Assembly (NCBI GenBank): GCA_013153455.1
Contig: JAADEK010000109.1
Location: 1-21,744 of the forward strand
Reading direction: 5' to 3'
DNA from: Aquificota bacterium
GTDB taxonomy: Bacteria; Aquificota; Aquificia; Aquificales; Aquificaceae
Length of the DNA stretch: 21,744 nucleotides
Of the stretch, positions 1-12,922 are shown in pieces. A program made the translations under genes and the position numbers. Numbering within the stretch: the stretch's first letter is position 1; the number at the start of each line of letters is the position of its first letter. The notes below the pieces were generated by a model. That model was given only the letters and a program-made list of their open reading frames with translations. It had not been told where the DNA came from and did not search any database.

Positions 1-515
1 TGAGCGTAAAGAGGGGTCTTGAGCTCGGTCATATATTCCTGCTGGGGACGAGGTATTCGGAGCCGATGAAGGCATACTTCACCGACAAAGACGGCAAAGA
101 GAAACCCATCGTCATGGGTTGCTACGGAATAGGTATATCGCGCGTTCTCGCCGCTTTGGTTGAACAGTATCACGACGAGAAAGGGATAAAGTGGCCCACA
201 CCCGTCGCACCCTTTGAGCTTGACATCATCCTCCTCAACACAAAGGACGAAGAACAAAAACAAGTAGCGGAAAAACTCTACCTTGAAGCTGAAGAAAAAG
301 GCATAGACGTCATATACGACGACAGGGAAGAAAGCGCGGGCTTCAAGTTCGCGGACGCTGACCTCGTAGGCTTCCCTTACCGCGTAGTCGTCGGGAAAAA
401 GGTAAAGGAAGGGAAGGTAGAAATCCAGAGCAGGCATACCGGTGAAAAGTGGGACCTGCCCGTTGATGAAGCCGTAGACTTCGTCAAGGAGCGCATAGAG
501 GAGGACAAGAAATGA
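1..515 (+). CDS. proS: Prolyl-tRNA synthetase, C-terminal part (left end outside window)
   Basis: Cytoplasmic enzyme that charges tRNA-Pro with proline. The open frame is already running at base 3, so the gene starts outside the window and about 170 C-terminal residues are visible. The segment RGLELGHIFLLGTRYSEPMK followed by MGCYGIGISR is the class II synthetase motif 3 region of bacterial-type ProRS. After it comes the anticodon-binding domain, with a typical YDDREESAGFKFADADLVGFP-like stretch ending in VVVGKK. The stop overlaps the ridA start as ATGA (512-515), so the two are translationally coupled. The first internal ATG at 66 is not a start, because conserved family sequence continues upstream of it. 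Identification is firm; nothing can be said about the catalytic N-terminal half. Confidence 0.95.
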   Translation, partial: SVKRGLELGHIFLLGTRYSEPMKAYFTDKDGKEKPIVMGCYGIGISRVLAALVEQYHDEKGIKWPTPVAPFELDIILLNTKDEEQKQVAEKLYLEAEEKGIDVIYDDREESAGFKFADADLVGFPYRVVVGKKVKEGKVEIQSRHTGEKWDLPVDEAVDFVKERIEEDKK

Positions 516-895
516 TAAAGGAGATAAAAACGAAGGAAGCACCCCTCCCGGTCGGTCCCTACTCCCAAGCCATTCTTGCGGGAAACCTTTTATTTATTTC
601 AGGACAAATAGGTATAGAACCCCTTCGGGGTGAACTCGTCCGAGGATTTGAAAACCAAGTGAGGACGATATTCCGCAACGTGGACGCAATACTGAAAGAG
701 GCGGGACTTTCCCGAAAGAACGTCGTCCGTGTCGTTATATACCTCACGGAACTTAAAAACTTTCAGAAGCTGAACGAGATATACGAGGAGTATTTTAGGG
801 AGGTGGAGCCAAAACCCGCGCGCGTCACCGTCGGCGTGAAGGAGCTACCGCTCGGGGCTCAAGTGGAGATAGAACTCATCGCCCTCGCGGAGTAA
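512..895 (+). CDS. ridA: RidA family enamine/imine deaminase
   Basis: 127 residues, the usual length for RidA (YjgF/YER057c/UK114). The family hydrolyses reactive 2-aminoacrylate and related enamines released by PLP enzymes, giving ketoacids and ammonia, and acts as a cytoplasmic trimer. Visible family marks are PVGPYSQA near residue 13, ISGQIG at 29-34, the PARVTV signature with the substrate-binding arginine at 104, and the glutamate at about 119 in the VEIELIAL end. The start overlaps the proS stop by 4 bp and dnaB begins 10 bp after its stop, so it is the middle gene of a proS-ridA-dnaB transcript. No direct functional link to its neighbours is apparent, although the PLP enzyme TrpB is encoded elsewhere in the window. 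Confidence 0.93.
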   Translation: MIKEIKTKEAPLPVGPYSQAILAGNLLFISGQIGIEPLRGELVRGFENQVRTIFRNVDAILKEAGLSRKNVVRVVIYLTELKNFQKLNEIYEEYFREVEPKPARVTVGVKELPLGAQVEIELIALAE

Positions 896-905
896 ATTTT
901 AAATA

Positions 906-2312
906 ATGCTCGTGCACGATAAACTCCCCTGCGATGAAACCGCGGAGAGGGCTGTCCTCGGGAGTATGCTTGAAGACCCCGACAACATACCCGCGGTCCT
1001 TGAAATCCTTCGGGAGGAGGACTTTTGCAACGAGGACCACAGGCTCCTTTTCAGGGTTATAGTCCAGCTCTGGACTCAACACGGGAACAAGTGGGATTTT
1101 GTAATCCTGCAGAACTACATAAAACAAAAGAACCTCACCGACAGACTACCGATTGAGTGGATAGAGGAACTATACGAGGAAGCGGTCTCCCCCGAGACGC
1201 TTGAGGAAGCCTGCAAGATAGTAAAGGAGCACTCCGCAAAGAGGGCAATCATAGAGCTCGGCGCGGAGCTCATACAAAAAGCCAAAGAAAACAAAGACTT
1301 CCACACGCTCATAGAAGAGGCTCAAAGCAAGATATTCTCAATAGCGGAAAGCGCGACGTCAACCCAGTATTACCACGTAAAGGACGTAGCCCAAGAGGTC
1401 ATCCGACTCATACACACCTTCAAAGACTCGGACCGCATCATAACGGGTCTGCCGAGCGGGTTTATTGAGCTTGATATGAAGACAACGGGCTTCCACCCCG
1501 GGGACTTGATTATACTCGCAGCGCGCCCCGGTATGGGTAAAAGCTCCTTTATGCTCTCGGTTGCGCTGAACATAGCGAAGGAAGAGCAAAAACCCGTGGC
1601 GATATTCTCACTTGAGATGAGCAAGGAACAGCTCGTTATGAGACTCCTCTCAATGCTCGCGGAGGTTCCCCTCTTCAAGATAAGGAGCGGGACCATAACG
1701 GAGGAAGAGCTCAAAAGGCTTGAGGGGAGCGCGCTTGAGCTTTCACGATACGAGATATACCTTGACGACACACCCGCCCTCTCAACGACAGACCTCAGGA
1801 TAAGGGCGAGAAAGCTCAGAAAGGAGAAGAACGTTGAGTTTATAGCGGTTGATTACCTTCAGCTCCTCCGCCCGCCCGCGAGGAAAAGCTCACGCCAAGA
1901 GGAAGTCGCGGAGGTTTCAAGGAACCTAAAAGCCCTCGCAAAGGAGCTACACATACCCGTGATGGCTCTCGCACAGCTCTCGCGTGAGGTTGAAAAAAGA
2001 AGCGACAAAAGACCCCAGCTCGCGGACCTCCGCGAGAGCGGTCAGATAGAGCAAGACGCGGACCTCATCCTCTTTTTGCACAGACCCGACTACTACAAAA
2101 AGAGACCGAGCCCCGAAGAGGAAGGCATAGCGGAGGTCATCATAGCAAAACAAAGGCAAGGACCCACGGACGTAGTGAAACTCGCCTTTATAAAGGAGTA
2201 TACGAAGTTTGAGAACCTTGAGCTCGCACCCTCCCAAACGGAGAAAGAAGACACTCTCTCTGAAATCCTTGAGTCCCAAGACGAAGAGCAAGAGCTTGAT
2301 ATTGACTTCTGA
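906..2312 (+). CDS. dnaB: Replicative DNA helicase DnaB
   Basis: Hexameric ATP-driven 5'-3' helicase of the replication fork. At 468 residues it is full length for the family. An N-terminal helical domain (about 1-150, opening with PCDETAERAVLGSML) is followed by a linker and the RecA-like motor. In the motor the Walker A is ARPGMGKS at 206-213, the Walker B ends in VDYLQLL with Asp316, and the C-terminal block QLSREVEKR...DLRESGQIEQDAD carries the DnaB-specific arginine and glutamine signature. The motor has no intein or insertion. The ATG at 906 lies 10 bp after ridA and has no clear Shine-Dalgarno, so translation probably depends on the upstream gene. The last 20 codons also hold the promoter of the following tRNA gene. 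Confidence 0.97.
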   Translation: MLVHDKLPCDETAERAVLGSMLEDPDNIPAVLEILREEDFCNEDHRLLFRVIVQLWTQHGNKWDFVILQNYIKQKNLTDRLPIEWIEELYEEAVSPETLEEACKIVKEHSAKRAIIELGAELIQKAKENKDFHTLIEEAQSKIFSIAESATSTQYYHVKDVAQEVIRLIHTFKDSDRIITGLPSGFIELDMKTTGFHPGDLIILAARPGMGKSSFMLSVALNIAKEEQKPVAIFSLEMSKEQLVMRLLSMLAEVPLFKIRSGTITEEELKRLEGSALELSRYEIYLDDTPALSTTDLRIRARKLRKEKNVEFIAVDYLQLLRPPARKSSRQEEVAEVSRNLKALAKELHIPVMALAQLSREVEKRSDKRPQLADLRESGQIEQDADLILFLHRPDYYKKRPSPEEEGIAEVIIAKQRQGPTDVVKLAFIKEYTKFENLELAPSQTEKEDTLSEILESQDEEQELDIDF

Positions 2313-2330
2313 AAAGCGAGGAGATATAAT
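2302..2330 (+). promoter_or_regulatory. Sigma70-type promoter of the tRNA-Asn gene
   Basis: TTGACT at 2302-2307 and a perfect TATAAT at 2325-2330 are separated by 17 bp. Transcription would start near 2337, about 7 bp before the mature tRNA 5' end. The -35 box and part of the spacer lie within the last codons of dnaB. This is one of two complete -35/-10 promoters readable in the window. Confidence 0.8.
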
Positions 2331-2343
2331 AATAAATCGGCTA

Positions 2344-2419
2344 TCCGGGGTAGCTCAATCGGCAGAGCGGGTGGCTGTTAACCACCTGGTTGGGGGTTCG
2401 AGTCCCTCCCCCGGAGCCA
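2344..2419 (+). tRNA. tRNA-Asn (anticodon GTT)
   Basis: A complete cloverleaf can be folded by hand. The acceptor stem TCCGGGG (2344-2350) pairs with CCCCGGA (2409-2415), the D stem GCTC pairs with GAGC, the anticodon stem GGTGG (2370-2374) pairs with CCACC (2382-2386), and the loop CTGTTAA carries anticodon GTT at 2377-2379. The T arm has TTCGAGT. The discriminator is G at 2416 and the CCA end is encoded at 2417-2419. It is transcribed from its own promoter between dnaB and alaS. A small hairpin (ACGCC/GGCGT, 2445-2457) follows but lacks a T-run, so termination after the tRNA is unclear. Confidence 0.97.
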
Positions 2420-2495
2420 TTTCAAAACCTTCCGTTGAAAAATCACGCCGAAGGCGTCATTAAATCCCTCATAACGATACGGAAAAATTAAAACC

Positions 2496-5601
<3,106 letters not shown>

Positions 5602-5608
5602 TGGTCTT

Positions 5609-5660
5609 CTTGTCATAAAACTTAACAATACCCTTGTCATAGTCTTGAAAAAGGCTTGAA
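5609..5660 (+). repeat. Paired direct repeats upstream of clpC
   Basis: The 95-bp gap before clpC holds two copies of CTTGTCATA (5609-5617 and 5633-5641), 24 bp apart. These are followed by two copies of CTTGAA (5644-5649 and 5655-5660), 11 bp apart, and then a T/A-rich stretch with a weak -10-like TTTAAT at 5670-5675. The spacings are near one and two helical turns, as expected for a DNA-binding regulator contacting one face. ClpC genes are often stress controlled, so these are candidate operators, but they match no operator I know exactly. Confidence 0.4.
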
Positions 5661-5696
5661 CTTTTTTATTTTAATAAAGACAGTGAGGTAAGGGAC

Positions 5697-8129
5697 ATGT
5701 TTGAGAAGTTCACCGAAAGGGCAAGACAAGTTATCCTGAGGGCAAGGGAGGAAGCCCTTGAACTCGGACACAGTTATCTCGGAAGTGAGCATATACTTCT
5801 CGCTCTTATAAAAGAGGAGGACATACCTACGCTCGTTCTCGCCAAGTTCGGGCTCACGCCCGAGAAGGTGAGAAAGGCGATAATGGGTCAGGTGACTAAA
5901 GGAAGCCACTCGGGGGAGGTTCTCTTCGCACCGGACGCAAAGAGGGTAATAGAGTTTGCGGTTGAGGAAGCGCGCATACTTCACCACCAGTTCGTGGGAC
6001 CCGAACACCTCCTTATCGGTGTTGTTCGCGAGAAGACGGGGCTCGGCGGGAGGATTTTGAGGAGCTTCGGTCTTGACGAGTATTCCGTGAGGAGGGAAGT
6101 TCTACAGCTTCTCGGTGAACTCCCGCCCCAAGAGAGCCAAAGATACGTCTCTACCCCGAACCTTGACCGCTTCTCAAGGGACCTCACCCAGATGGCTCGG
6201 GAGGGCAAACTTGACCCCGTGATAGGGAGGGATAAAGAGATAGAGAGGGTCATACAGATACTCGTGCGCAGGCGCAAAAACAACCCCGTCCTCCTCGGGG
6301 ACCCCGGTGTCGGTAAGACCGCGATAGTTGAGGGGCTCGCTCAGAGGATAGCGAACAAGGAAGTCCCCGAACCGCTCCTGAACAAGAGGGTTGTCGCTCT
6401 TGACCTCGCGGCGCTCGTCGCGGGAACGAAATACAGGGGACAGTTTGAGGAAAGGCTTAAGAATATCCTCAAGGAGCTTGAAAAAGCGAACAACGTAATA
6501 CTCTTCATAGACGAGCTTCACACGCTCGTGGGAGCGGGTTCCGCGGAGGGTTCAATAGATGCGTCCAACATGCTAAAGCCCGCGCTCGCGCGCGGTGAGA
6601 TTCAGGTCATCGGCGCGACGACCGTGGACGAATACAGGAAATACATAGAAAAGGACGGAGCTCTTGAGAGGAGGTTCCAGCCCGTTTACGTAGAACAACC
6701 CTCACCCGAGGACACCGTTCAGATACTCTACGGGCTAAAGCCCAAGTTTGAGGAATTCCACAAGGTTGAATACACACCCGAAGCCATAGAAAAAGCGGTT
6801 GACCTCTCGGTCAAATACATCACCGACAGGAACCTCCCCGACAAGGCTATAGACGTCATGGACGAGGCTGGCGCGCTCGTGAAGCTAAAAGCGACGAAAC
6901 TCCCCCCCGAGCTAAAGGAGATAGAGGACAAGATAAAGGAATACGAGAGGGAAAAGGAAAAGGCGGTAAAGGAGCAAGACTACGAGAGAGCGGCGAGGAT
7001 ACGCGACGAGGAGCTAAGGCTCAGGGCAAAGTTTGAGACACTGAAGGCAAAGTGGAAGGAAGAGCTTGAGAAAAACAGACCTAAGGTGAAGGAGGAGGAC
7101 GTCGCGGAGGTAGTAGCGCGCTGGACGGGCATACCCGTAAAGCGCGTCCACGAGAGCGACGCCCAAAAGCTCCTCCACATAGAGGAAGAGCTCACCAAGC
7201 GCGTAATAGGTCAAGACGAAGCTATAAAGGCTATAGCGAAAGCGGTCCGAAGGTCACGCGTAGGTCTGAAGGGCAAGCACAGACCCATAGGCGTGTTTAT
7301 GTTCCTCGGACCCACGGGTGTAGGAAAGACCGAAACCGCAAAGGCTCTCGCGGAGTATCTCTTCGGAACGGAGGACGCCCTTATCAGGTTTGATATGTCC
7401 GAATACATGGAAAAGCACACGGTCTCAAGACTCATCGGCGCACCCCCCGGGTATGTCGGATACGAAGAGGGAGGACAACTCACGGAAGCGGTTCGCAGGA
7501 GACCCTACTCGGTTCTCCTCTTTGACGAAATAGAAAAAGCTCACCCCGATGTGTTCAACATATTCCTCCAGATATTTGACGACGGTCGGCTCACGGACGG
7601 TCTCGGGAGAACGGTTGACTTCTCAAACACGATAATCATCATGACCTCAAACCTCGGGGCAAGACTGATAACGGGCGGGACCATGGGCTTTGAGAAAAAA
7701 CAAGGACTTCTGAACTTTGAGGAGATGAAGAAGAACGTCCTTGACCAAGTCAAGAGAACATTTAGCCCCGAGTTCCTGAACAGACTTGACGAGATTATCG
7801 TCTTCAGACCTCTTGAGAAGAAGGATATAGAGAAGATTCTCCAACTCCAGCTCGCGGAGATAAACGAAAAACTGAAGGACTGGGGCATAAGGGTAAAGCT
7901 CCACAAGTCCTTTGTGAACTGGATTATAGACAAGGAATACAAGCCCGAGTTCGGGGCAAGGAGCCTAAAGCGCGCGCTCCAGAAACACGTTGAGGACCTG
8001 CTCGCGGAAGAACTCATAAAGGGAACCTTCAAGGACGTTGAGGAGGTAGAGATAAGGGTCAAGGGTGACAAGCCATACCTGAGACCCGTAAAGAAGAAGG
8101 AAAAGGTTGAAGCCCTTCTTGAAAAGTAA
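5697..8129 (+). CDS. clpC: ClpC-type AAA+ unfoldase, ClpP partner
   Basis: Ring-forming ATPase that unfolds proteins and feeds them to ClpP. The 810 residues are typical of ClpC. The N-terminal Clp repeat domain begins [22 protein letters not shown] module 1 has Walker A GDPGVGKT at 201-208 and Walker B LFIDE ending at 273. A middle region includes a UVR motif near 420-455 ([17 protein letters not shown]), which marks ClpC rather than ClpA or ClpB. AAA module 2 has Walker A GPTGVGKT at 538-545 and Walker B LLFDE at 607-611. MGF at 663-665 occupies the place of the ClpP-docking tripeptide. It stands alone between an upstream regulatory gap and a strong terminator. No McsA/McsB or CtsR genes are nearby. 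Confidence 0.96.
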   Translation: MFEKFTERARQVILRAREEALELGHSYLGSEHILLALIKEEDIPTLVLAKFGLTPEKVRKAIMGQVTKGSHSGEVLFAPDAKRVIEFAVEEARILHHQFVGPEHLLIGVVREKTGLGGRILRSFGLDEYSVRREVLQLLGELPPQESQRYVSTPNLDRFSRDLTQMAREGKLDPVIGRDKEIERVIQILVRRRKNNPVLLGDPGVGKTAIVEGLAQRIANKEVPEPLLNKRVVALDLAALVAGTKYRGQFEERLKNILKELEKANNVILFIDELHTLVGAGSAEGSIDASNMLKPALARGEIQVIGATTVDEYRKYIEKDGALERRFQPVYVEQPSPEDTVQILYGLKPKFEEFHKVEYTPEAIEKAVDLSVKYITDRNLPDKAIDVMDEAGALVKLKATKLPPELKEIEDKIKEYEREKEKAVKEQDYERAARIRDEELRLRAKFETLKAKWKEELEKNRPKVKEEDVAEVVARWTGIPVKRVHESDAQKLLHIEEELTKRVIGQDEAIKAIAKAVRRSRVGLKGKHRPIGVFMFLGPTGVGKTETAKALAEYLFGTEDALIRFDMSEYMEKHTVSRLIGAPPGYVGYEEGGQLTEAVRRRPYSVLLFDEIEKAHPDVFNIFLQIFDDGRLTDGLGRTVDFSNTIIIMTSNLGARLITGGTMGFEKKQGLLNFEEMKKNVLDQVKRTFSPEFLNRLDEIIVFRPLEKKDIEKILQLQLAEINEKLKDWGIRVKLHKSFVNWIIDKEYKPEFGARSLKRALQKHVEDLLAEELIKGTFKDVEEVEIRVKGDKPYLRPVKKKEKVEALLEK

Positions 8130-8151
8130 GCGGGCTTTGCCCGCTTTTTTT
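8128..8151 (+). terminator. Intrinsic terminator after clpC
   Basis: The perfect inverted repeat AAGCGGGC (8128-8135), loop TTT, GCCCGCTT (8139-8146) runs into seven T residues (8145-8151). It overlaps the clpC stop codon by two bases and would end the clpC transcript. Confidence 0.93.
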
Positions 8152-8156
8152 ATAAT
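8151..8156 (+). promoter_or_regulatory. Candidate -10 box for bamA abutting the terminator
   Basis: TATAAT begins with the last T of the clpC terminator tract and ends 8 bp before the bamA GTG. A -35 box at normal spacing would fall in the terminator stem, and no consensus is seen there. If it is used, the bamA message would have a leader of about 2 nt or none. Confidence 0.4.
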
Positions 8157-8164
8157 ACTTTCTT

Positions 8165-10498
8165 GTGAAAAAGGGACTCCTCGCTCTTTTAGCCCTCATT
8201 ACCCTCACACACGCCCAAGAGATTGAGAAGGTAATCGTAAAGGGAAACAAGTATATAACCGAGGAACTGATAAAGGGTCTTTTGAAGACGCGGGAGGGCT
8301 CACAGTTCTCCGTAGAGAAGATAAGGGAAGACATACGGAACCTCTACAGGACGGGACTCTTTAGGAGTATAGAGGTATACGTTGAGGACCTAAACAAAAA
8401 CTCAAAACCCGAGGTTATCTTCGTAGTTGAAGACCTTCCCGTAATCTACAAGATAGAGTTTGAGGGGAACAAGGAGCTGAGCGACGAAGACCTAAAGACG
8501 TATCTCGGCATAGAGACCGAACTCGGTGAGGTTGACGTAGAGGAGACCATAGGAGGCTTCACATCAAGCCCAGCCCTTGAGGAGAGGCTCGCCCTCCTGA
8601 AGAAACTAAAGCTCGGCAGGATACTCACACTCCAAGAGATAGAGAGTCTCAAAAAAAGGATAGAGGAGATTTACAGAAGGAAGGGTTTCGTAGGGACCCG
8701 CGTGGAATACAAGATAATCCCCAAAAAGGGGGCGTCTAAGCTCGTCTTTATCATCCGCGAAGGTCAGAAGGTCTACACGAAGGAGATAAAGGTAGAGGGG
8801 AACAAAGCCTTCTCCAACAGAAAGATAAAAAAGCTTATGGAGCTAAAGGAGCCGAATCTTTTACTCTTCAGGAGACACCCCGCTTTCAGCGAGGAGACGC
8901 TGAGGGAGGACGTAAAAAAGATAGAGGAGTTTTACAGGAGCGAGGGTTTCCTTGAAGCGGAGGTTTCCGCCCGCACACAGGGAGAAGGACCCGCGAAGCG
9001 GGTAATAATTGAAATAAAAGAGGGAGAGCGCTACAAGCTCGCGGGTCTGGAGATAGAGGGAAACACGCTCTTCGCGTATTCGGAGCTCGTGGGAGATATC
9101 CTTGAGAAGAACAAAAGGAAGGGGGGCTACTTCAGGAGGGAGGTTATAGAGAAGGTAAAGAGGAGGATAGCGGAGAAGTATGCGGAGATAGGCTTCTTGA
9201 ACGTCCGCATAGAGGAGGAGCTAAAGGCTGAACCCCGAAAGAAGGAGGTCTACGTAAAGCTCCGCATACACGAGGGTGAGCCCGTTTACGTAAAGAGGAT
9301 AAGGATAAAGGGGAACTACGAGACGAGGGATTACGTCATAAGACGTGAGATGAGGGTTCAGGAGAACGAGCTCGCAACGAAGAAAGCTATAGAGCGCTCA
9401 AGGACGCGCATAATGAACCTCGGGTATTACCAAAACGTCCAGATAGAGCCCGTCCCGAGGGGTGCAAAGTGGGACCTCCTTGTAAAGATAACCGAGCGTT
9501 TCACCGGTCAGTTTTCCGTTGGTCTTTCGTATAACGAGATTACGGGTTTGACCGGTTTTATTGAGGTAAGGAAGGGGAATTTCCGCGGAACCGGTGATAT
9601 ACTCGCGGTAGGTGTGAGCTACGGACCCCTATACAGGAACAACTACATCTCCTACACGAGGAAGTGGTTCCTGAAAAGACCCATGGACCTTGACCTCTCC
9701 CTCTTTGACAGACGCATAGAATACACAACCTATACGGTGACGAGGACGGGCTTTTCTACCGCTATATCAAAGGAGTTCTGGGAGTTTTGGAAGTTCTCCG
9801 TGGGAACCTCCTTCCAGAGGGTTCGCTACAGCGATATCTCACCCGAGGCGGTTTCATACATAAAGGAGCAGGCGGGAACGAGGGACTCCCGAAAGTTCTT
9901 CACAGCCCTCAGGCGTGATACGAGGGATTACTACCTCCTCCCGACAAAGGGCTCCCTCCTCCTTTTCAAGAACACGGTGGGCGTGGGTATACTCGGGGGA
10001 GACGAGGAATTTTACAAGCTTGAGTTTGAAGGAGCTAAATACTTCAGCGACACATACTTTGATACGGGACTTATACTGAGCGTGAGGGCGGAGCTCGGGT
10101 TTGCGGAGGGCTACAACGGGAAGAACGTCCCCATAGACGAGCGCTTCTTCGTCGGGGGTGATTTCTCAATAAGGGGATACAAATACGGTTATGCGGGTCC
10201 CCTTGACCCCGCGACGAACGACCCCATAGGGGCAACGCGGAAGCTCATAACGAGCCTTGAACTCATGTATCCCCTCTACAAGAGGATGCTCTTCGGCGCT
10301 GTGTTCTTTGATTACGGGCTGGGTGCGAACAAGTGGAGCGATTTTAAGCTGAGCAACTTCCGGGGCGGTTACGGCGTGGGGCTTCGCGTAATCACACCCT
10401 TCGCTCCCATACGTATAGACTGGGCTTTCAAGACAAAAACCGTCCCCGGGGACACGAACCGCTCAAGGATTCACTTCGTCCTCGGAACCTTCTTCTGA
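8165..10498 (+). CDS. bamA: Outer-membrane protein assembly factor BamA
   Basis: Omp85-family protein that inserts beta-barrels into the outer membrane. It is 777 residues from a GTG start; the next residues form a clear signal peptide ([16 protein letters not shown], cleavage after about residue 17). Five POTRA domains are visible at about 20-92, 93-201, 202-288, 289-371 and 372-443, each with the strand-helix-helix-strand pattern and the recurrent GN and YxxxGF signatures. The 16-strand barrel follows, with a GGDFSIRGY motif (the RGF/Y lid motif) and a C-terminal phenylalanine. POTRA2 carries an extra segment of about 35 residues near 119-155. The gene stands alone, without skp or lpx genes beside it, and its 3' end overlaps convergent trpB by 36 bp. 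Confidence 0.95.
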   Translation: MKKGLLALLALITLTHAQEIEKVIVKGNKYITEELIKGLLKTREGSQFSVEKIREDIRNLYRTGLFRSIEVYVEDLNKNSKPEVIFVVEDLPVIYKIEFEGNKELSDEDLKTYLGIETELGEVDVEETIGGFTSSPALEERLALLKKLKLGRILTLQEIESLKKRIEEIYRRKGFVGTRVEYKIIPKKGASKLVFIIREGQKVYTKEIKVEGNKAFSNRKIKKLMELKEPNLLLFRRHPAFSEETLREDVKKIEEFYRSEGFLEAEVSARTQGEGPAKRVIIEIKEGERYKLAGLEIEGNTLFAYSELVGDILEKNKRKGGYFRREVIEKVKRRIAEKYAEIGFLNVRIEEELKAEPRKKEVYVKLRIHEGEPVYVKRIRIKGNYETRDYVIRREMRVQENELATKKAIERSRTRIMNLGYYQNVQIEPVPRGAKWDLLVKITERFTGQFSVGLSYNEITGLTGFIEVRKGNFRGTGDILAVGVSYGPLYRNNYISYTRKWFLKRPMDLDLSLFDRRIEYTTYTVTRTGFSTAISKEFWEFWKFSVGTSFQRVRYSDISPEAVSYIKEQAGTRDSRKFFTALRRDTRDYYLLPTKGSLLLFKNTVGVGILGGDEEFYKLEFEGAKYFSDTYFDTGLILSVRAELGFAEGYNGKNVPIDERFFVGGDFSIRGYKYGYAGPLDPATNDPIGATRKLITSLELMYPLYKRMLFGAVFFDYGLGANKWSDFKLSNFRGGYGVGLRVITPFAPIRIDWAFKTKTVPGDTNRSRIHFVLGTFF

Positions 10499-11674
10499 AA
10501 GCCTCATAACGTGCTGTATGTCTTTGTCTCCCCTTCCCGAGAGGTTAACGACGAGTATGCCGTCCTTCCCCAGCTCCTTCGCTATATCAACCGCCCGCGC
10601 GATTGCGTGAGCGCTCTCAAGCGCGGGTATTATCCCCTCCGTCCTTGAGAGGAGGCGAAAGCCCTCAAGGGCTTCCTCGTCGGTTGCGGTCGTGTATTTC
10701 GCCCGCTTTATCTCGTGAAGGAGGGCGTGCTCCGGACCCACGCCCGGGTAGTCAAGACCCGCGGAGACAGAGTGCGTCGGCGTTATCTGACCCTCTTCGT
10801 CCTGCAGGAAGTAGCTCTTCATACCGTGAAGAACGCCCACATCACCCGCGCATATGGACGCAGCGTGCTTACCGCTCTCAAGACCGAGACCCCCCGCCTC
10901 AACGCCTATAAGCTCAACCCCCTCGTCCTCAATAAAGGGGTAAAATATACCCATCGCGTTTGAACCCCCTCCCACGCACGCTACAATCGCATCCGGTAGC
11001 CTTCCCTCCTTTTTGAGTATCTGTTCCTTCGTTTCCCTCCCTATAACGCTCTGAAAGTCCCGAACGATTTTCGGAAAGGGATGGGGACCCACAACCGAGC
11101 CTATGACGTAATGCGTGTTTTCTACGTTCGTAACCCAGTCCCTCAGAGCCTCGTTTATGGCGTCCTTTAGCGTCCTGCTCCCGCTCCTTACTATCCTCAC
11201 CTGTGCCCCCAGAAGCTTCATCCTGAAGACGTTCAGAGCCTGCCTTCGGGCGTCCTCTTCACCCATGTAAACCACACACTCAAGCCCCAAAAGCGCGGAA
11301 GCGGTCGCGGTAGCAACCCCGTGCTGACCCGCCCCCGTTTCCGCTATTACCCTCCTTTTTCCCATGCGCTTGGCGAGCAAGCACTGACCTATGGTGTTGT
11401 TTATCTTGTGAGCTCCCGTGTGAAGGAGGTCCTCGCGCTTCAGGTATATCTTCGCACCACCCACAAACTCGGTGAGCTTCTTAGCAAAGTAAAGGGGTGT
11501 CGGTCTTCCCGCGTATTCCCTGAGGTAATAATCAAGCTCCCTCAAGAAACCCTCATCGCGCGACAACTCCTCGTATCTTTCCTCAAGCTCCGAGAGGGCG
11601 AACATGAGCGTCTCGGGGACGAATTTACCCCCGAAGGGACCGAAATACCCCCTCTCGTCGGGATACTTATACAT
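10463..11674 (-). CDS. trpB: Tryptophan synthase beta chain
   Basis: PLP enzyme that condenses indole with serine to make tryptophan. The 403 residues match the TrpB1 type that pairs with TrpA, and the N-terminus starts with the typical [17 protein letters not shown]. The PLP lysine is K90 in HTGAHKINN, the catalytic glutamate is E112 in AETGAGQHG, and the phosphate-binding loop GGGSN is at 235-239. No trpA is adjacent, so the pathway genes are dispersed, as is common in Aquificales. The start is 21 bp from the divergent FIST gene, so both promoters must lie in or near each other's coding region. The 3' end overlaps bamA by 36 bp, tail to tail. Confidence 0.97.
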   Translation of the reverse strand: MYKYPDERGYFGPFGGKFVPETLMFALSELEERYEELSRDEGFLRELDYYLREYAGRPTPLYFAKKLTEFVGGAKIYLKREDLLHTGAHKINNTIGQCLLAKRMGKRRVIAETGAGQHGVATATASALLGLECVVYMGEEDARRQALNVFRMKLLGAQVRIVRSGSRTLKDAINEALRDWVTNVENTHYVIGSVVGPHPFPKIVRDFQSVIGRETKEQILKKEGRLPDAIVACVGGGSNAMGIFYPFIEDEGVELIGVEAGGLGLESGKHAASICAGDVGVLHGMKSYFLQDEEGQITPTHSVSAGLDYPGVGPEHALLHEIKRAKYTTATDEEALEGFRLLSRTEGIIPALESAHAIARAVDIAKELGKDGILVVNLSGRGDKDIQHVMRLSEEGSEDEVNP

Positions 11675-11695
11675 AAGGGAATATTTTAAGATAAT

Positions 11696-12922
11696 ATGAA
11701 AGCTGTCGTTTACAGCTCACGCAACCCCGTCCTCTTTCAAGCCCTTGAGGAGATAAAGAGGAAACTCAAAGAGGAAGACATCCTCACCGACTTTGACTTT
11801 ATGCTCATTTCCCTAAACTACAAATACCCTTATACGAAGCTTGACAGGGACCTCAGGCGCGTATTTGAGCTTGAGGGGAAGGAGTATCTCGCCTTTCACT
11901 CAACGAAGTCAATAGAGAACACGAAGATAGTTGAGGGCGTCGCGATATGTTTCATAAAGTTTGAGCACGGGGGGAGCGTGAGCGTCTACACAGACGAGGG
12001 CATAAGCACATACACAAAAAGCGGAACCCTCGGTCGGCTCGTTGATTACCTTGAGGAAAACAGGGATAACCTGAACCTCTTTATATCCGCGTGGGAGAGC
12101 AACAGCTTGGGACACTTCATAGAAGACCTCGGGAAGGCTCTCTCCTCCCGTGGTTTTTTCCCTAACCTCGTCGGAGGGGTTTCCTCGGGAGAGACATACG
12201 ACGGTGAACTCAGGACGTTCCAAATACACAACGGGAAAGTTATAAAAGACGGCTTCGCCGTAATTACATTTAAAAATATAGATTACTGTTTCGGTATATC
12301 CCTCGGGTTCAAACCCATAAGCCCCGTATACACCGTCTCAAAAGCGGACGGGTTTAAGGTCTACGAGGTTGACCAAAACGTCCCCTTCACGTCAATCGTG
12401 AAGAGCTTCCTGAGGGGTCTTGAGGAGAGGGTGGAATACCTGTGGTATTGTCCCGTTGTCCTTATTGAGGACAAGGAGGGATACGTCCGCGTTCAGAGAA
12501 CGTTCAAGAGCATAGGAGAGGACTACGTTGAGTTTTTCGCTCCCGTATACGAAGGGAGCAAGTTTATGCTCTCGTTCGGGACTCCGGAGATGCTCCTTGA
12601 GAGCACGCGGGAGGAGGTCCTCAGGATAAAGGAACACATAAACTCACCCGACCTCCTCCTTAACTTCTCGTGCGCTGCGAGACAATACGTCCTTGAAGAG
12701 AACACCGAAAGGGAGAACGAGATAATAGCGGGTGTTCTTGACGCCCCCCTCTTTGGGTTTGCTACATACGGGGAGCTCGGTCCCGATAAAGAGCTCAAAA
12801 AGGTGAAGCTTTACAACGAGACCGCGACGATAGTAGCATTAAAGGAGAGGGAAAGGTATGAGGGAAGAGATAAAGTTAAAGCTTCTTATGAACATAATGG
12901 AAGAGATAACAAAAAAGTATGA
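11696..12922 (+). CDS. FIST-domain sensory protein
   Basis: 408 residues. The C-terminal two thirds matches the FIST sensory module (FIST_N plus FIST_C), thought to bind small ligands such as amino acids. The N-part contains LVGGVSSGE at about 159-166 and the [20 protein letters not shown] block near 200-219. FIST_C contains [13 protein letters not shown] at 321-333 and [10 protein letters not shown] at 354-363. There is no signal peptide or membrane segment, so it is probably cytoplasmic. The first about 90 residues are not clearly assigned. The last about 22 residues are read across the start of the following diguanylate cyclase gene and look like a non-conserved tail. The 65-bp overlap in another frame and the shared strand imply one operon, with FIST as the likely input for the GGDEF enzyme. 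Confidence 0.85.
   Translation: MKAVVYSSRNPVLFQALEEIKRKLKEEDILTDFDFMLISLNYKYPYTKLDRDLRRVFELEGKEYLAFHSTKSIENTKIVEGVAICFIKFEHGGSVSVYTDEGISTYTKSGTLGRLVDYLEENRDNLNLFISAWESNSLGHFIEDLGKALSSRGFFPNLVGGVSSGETYDGELRTFQIHNGKVIKDGFAVITFKNIDYCFGISLGFKPISPVYTVSKADGFKVYEVDQNVPFTSIVKSFLRGLEERVEYLWYCPVVLIEDKEGYVRVQRTFKSIGEDYVEFFAPVYEGSKFMLSFGTPEMLLESTREEVLRIKEHINSPDLLLNFSCAARQYVLEENTERENEIIAGVLDAPLFGFATYGELGPDKELKKVKLYNETATIVALKERERYEGRDKVKASYEHNGRDNKKV

Noticed and set aside
619..631. ACCCC-TTC-GGGGT hairpin in ridA, identical to the one at 21048-21060
   Set aside because: It is within coding sequence and not followed by T residues; the repeat is short and likely coincidental.
2445..2457. Hairpin ACGCC/GGCGT after the tRNA as a terminator
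   Set aside because: Only a 5-bp stem with a 3-nt loop and no T-run behind it.
2209..2463. Plus-strand open frame across the dnaB end and the tRNA
   Set aside because: It reads through a complete tRNA gene and overlaps dnaB in another frame.
7541..8071. Minus-strand open frame of 176 codons inside clpC
   Set aside because: Ser/Phe-rich antisense shadow of a well-conserved gene, without a ribosome site.
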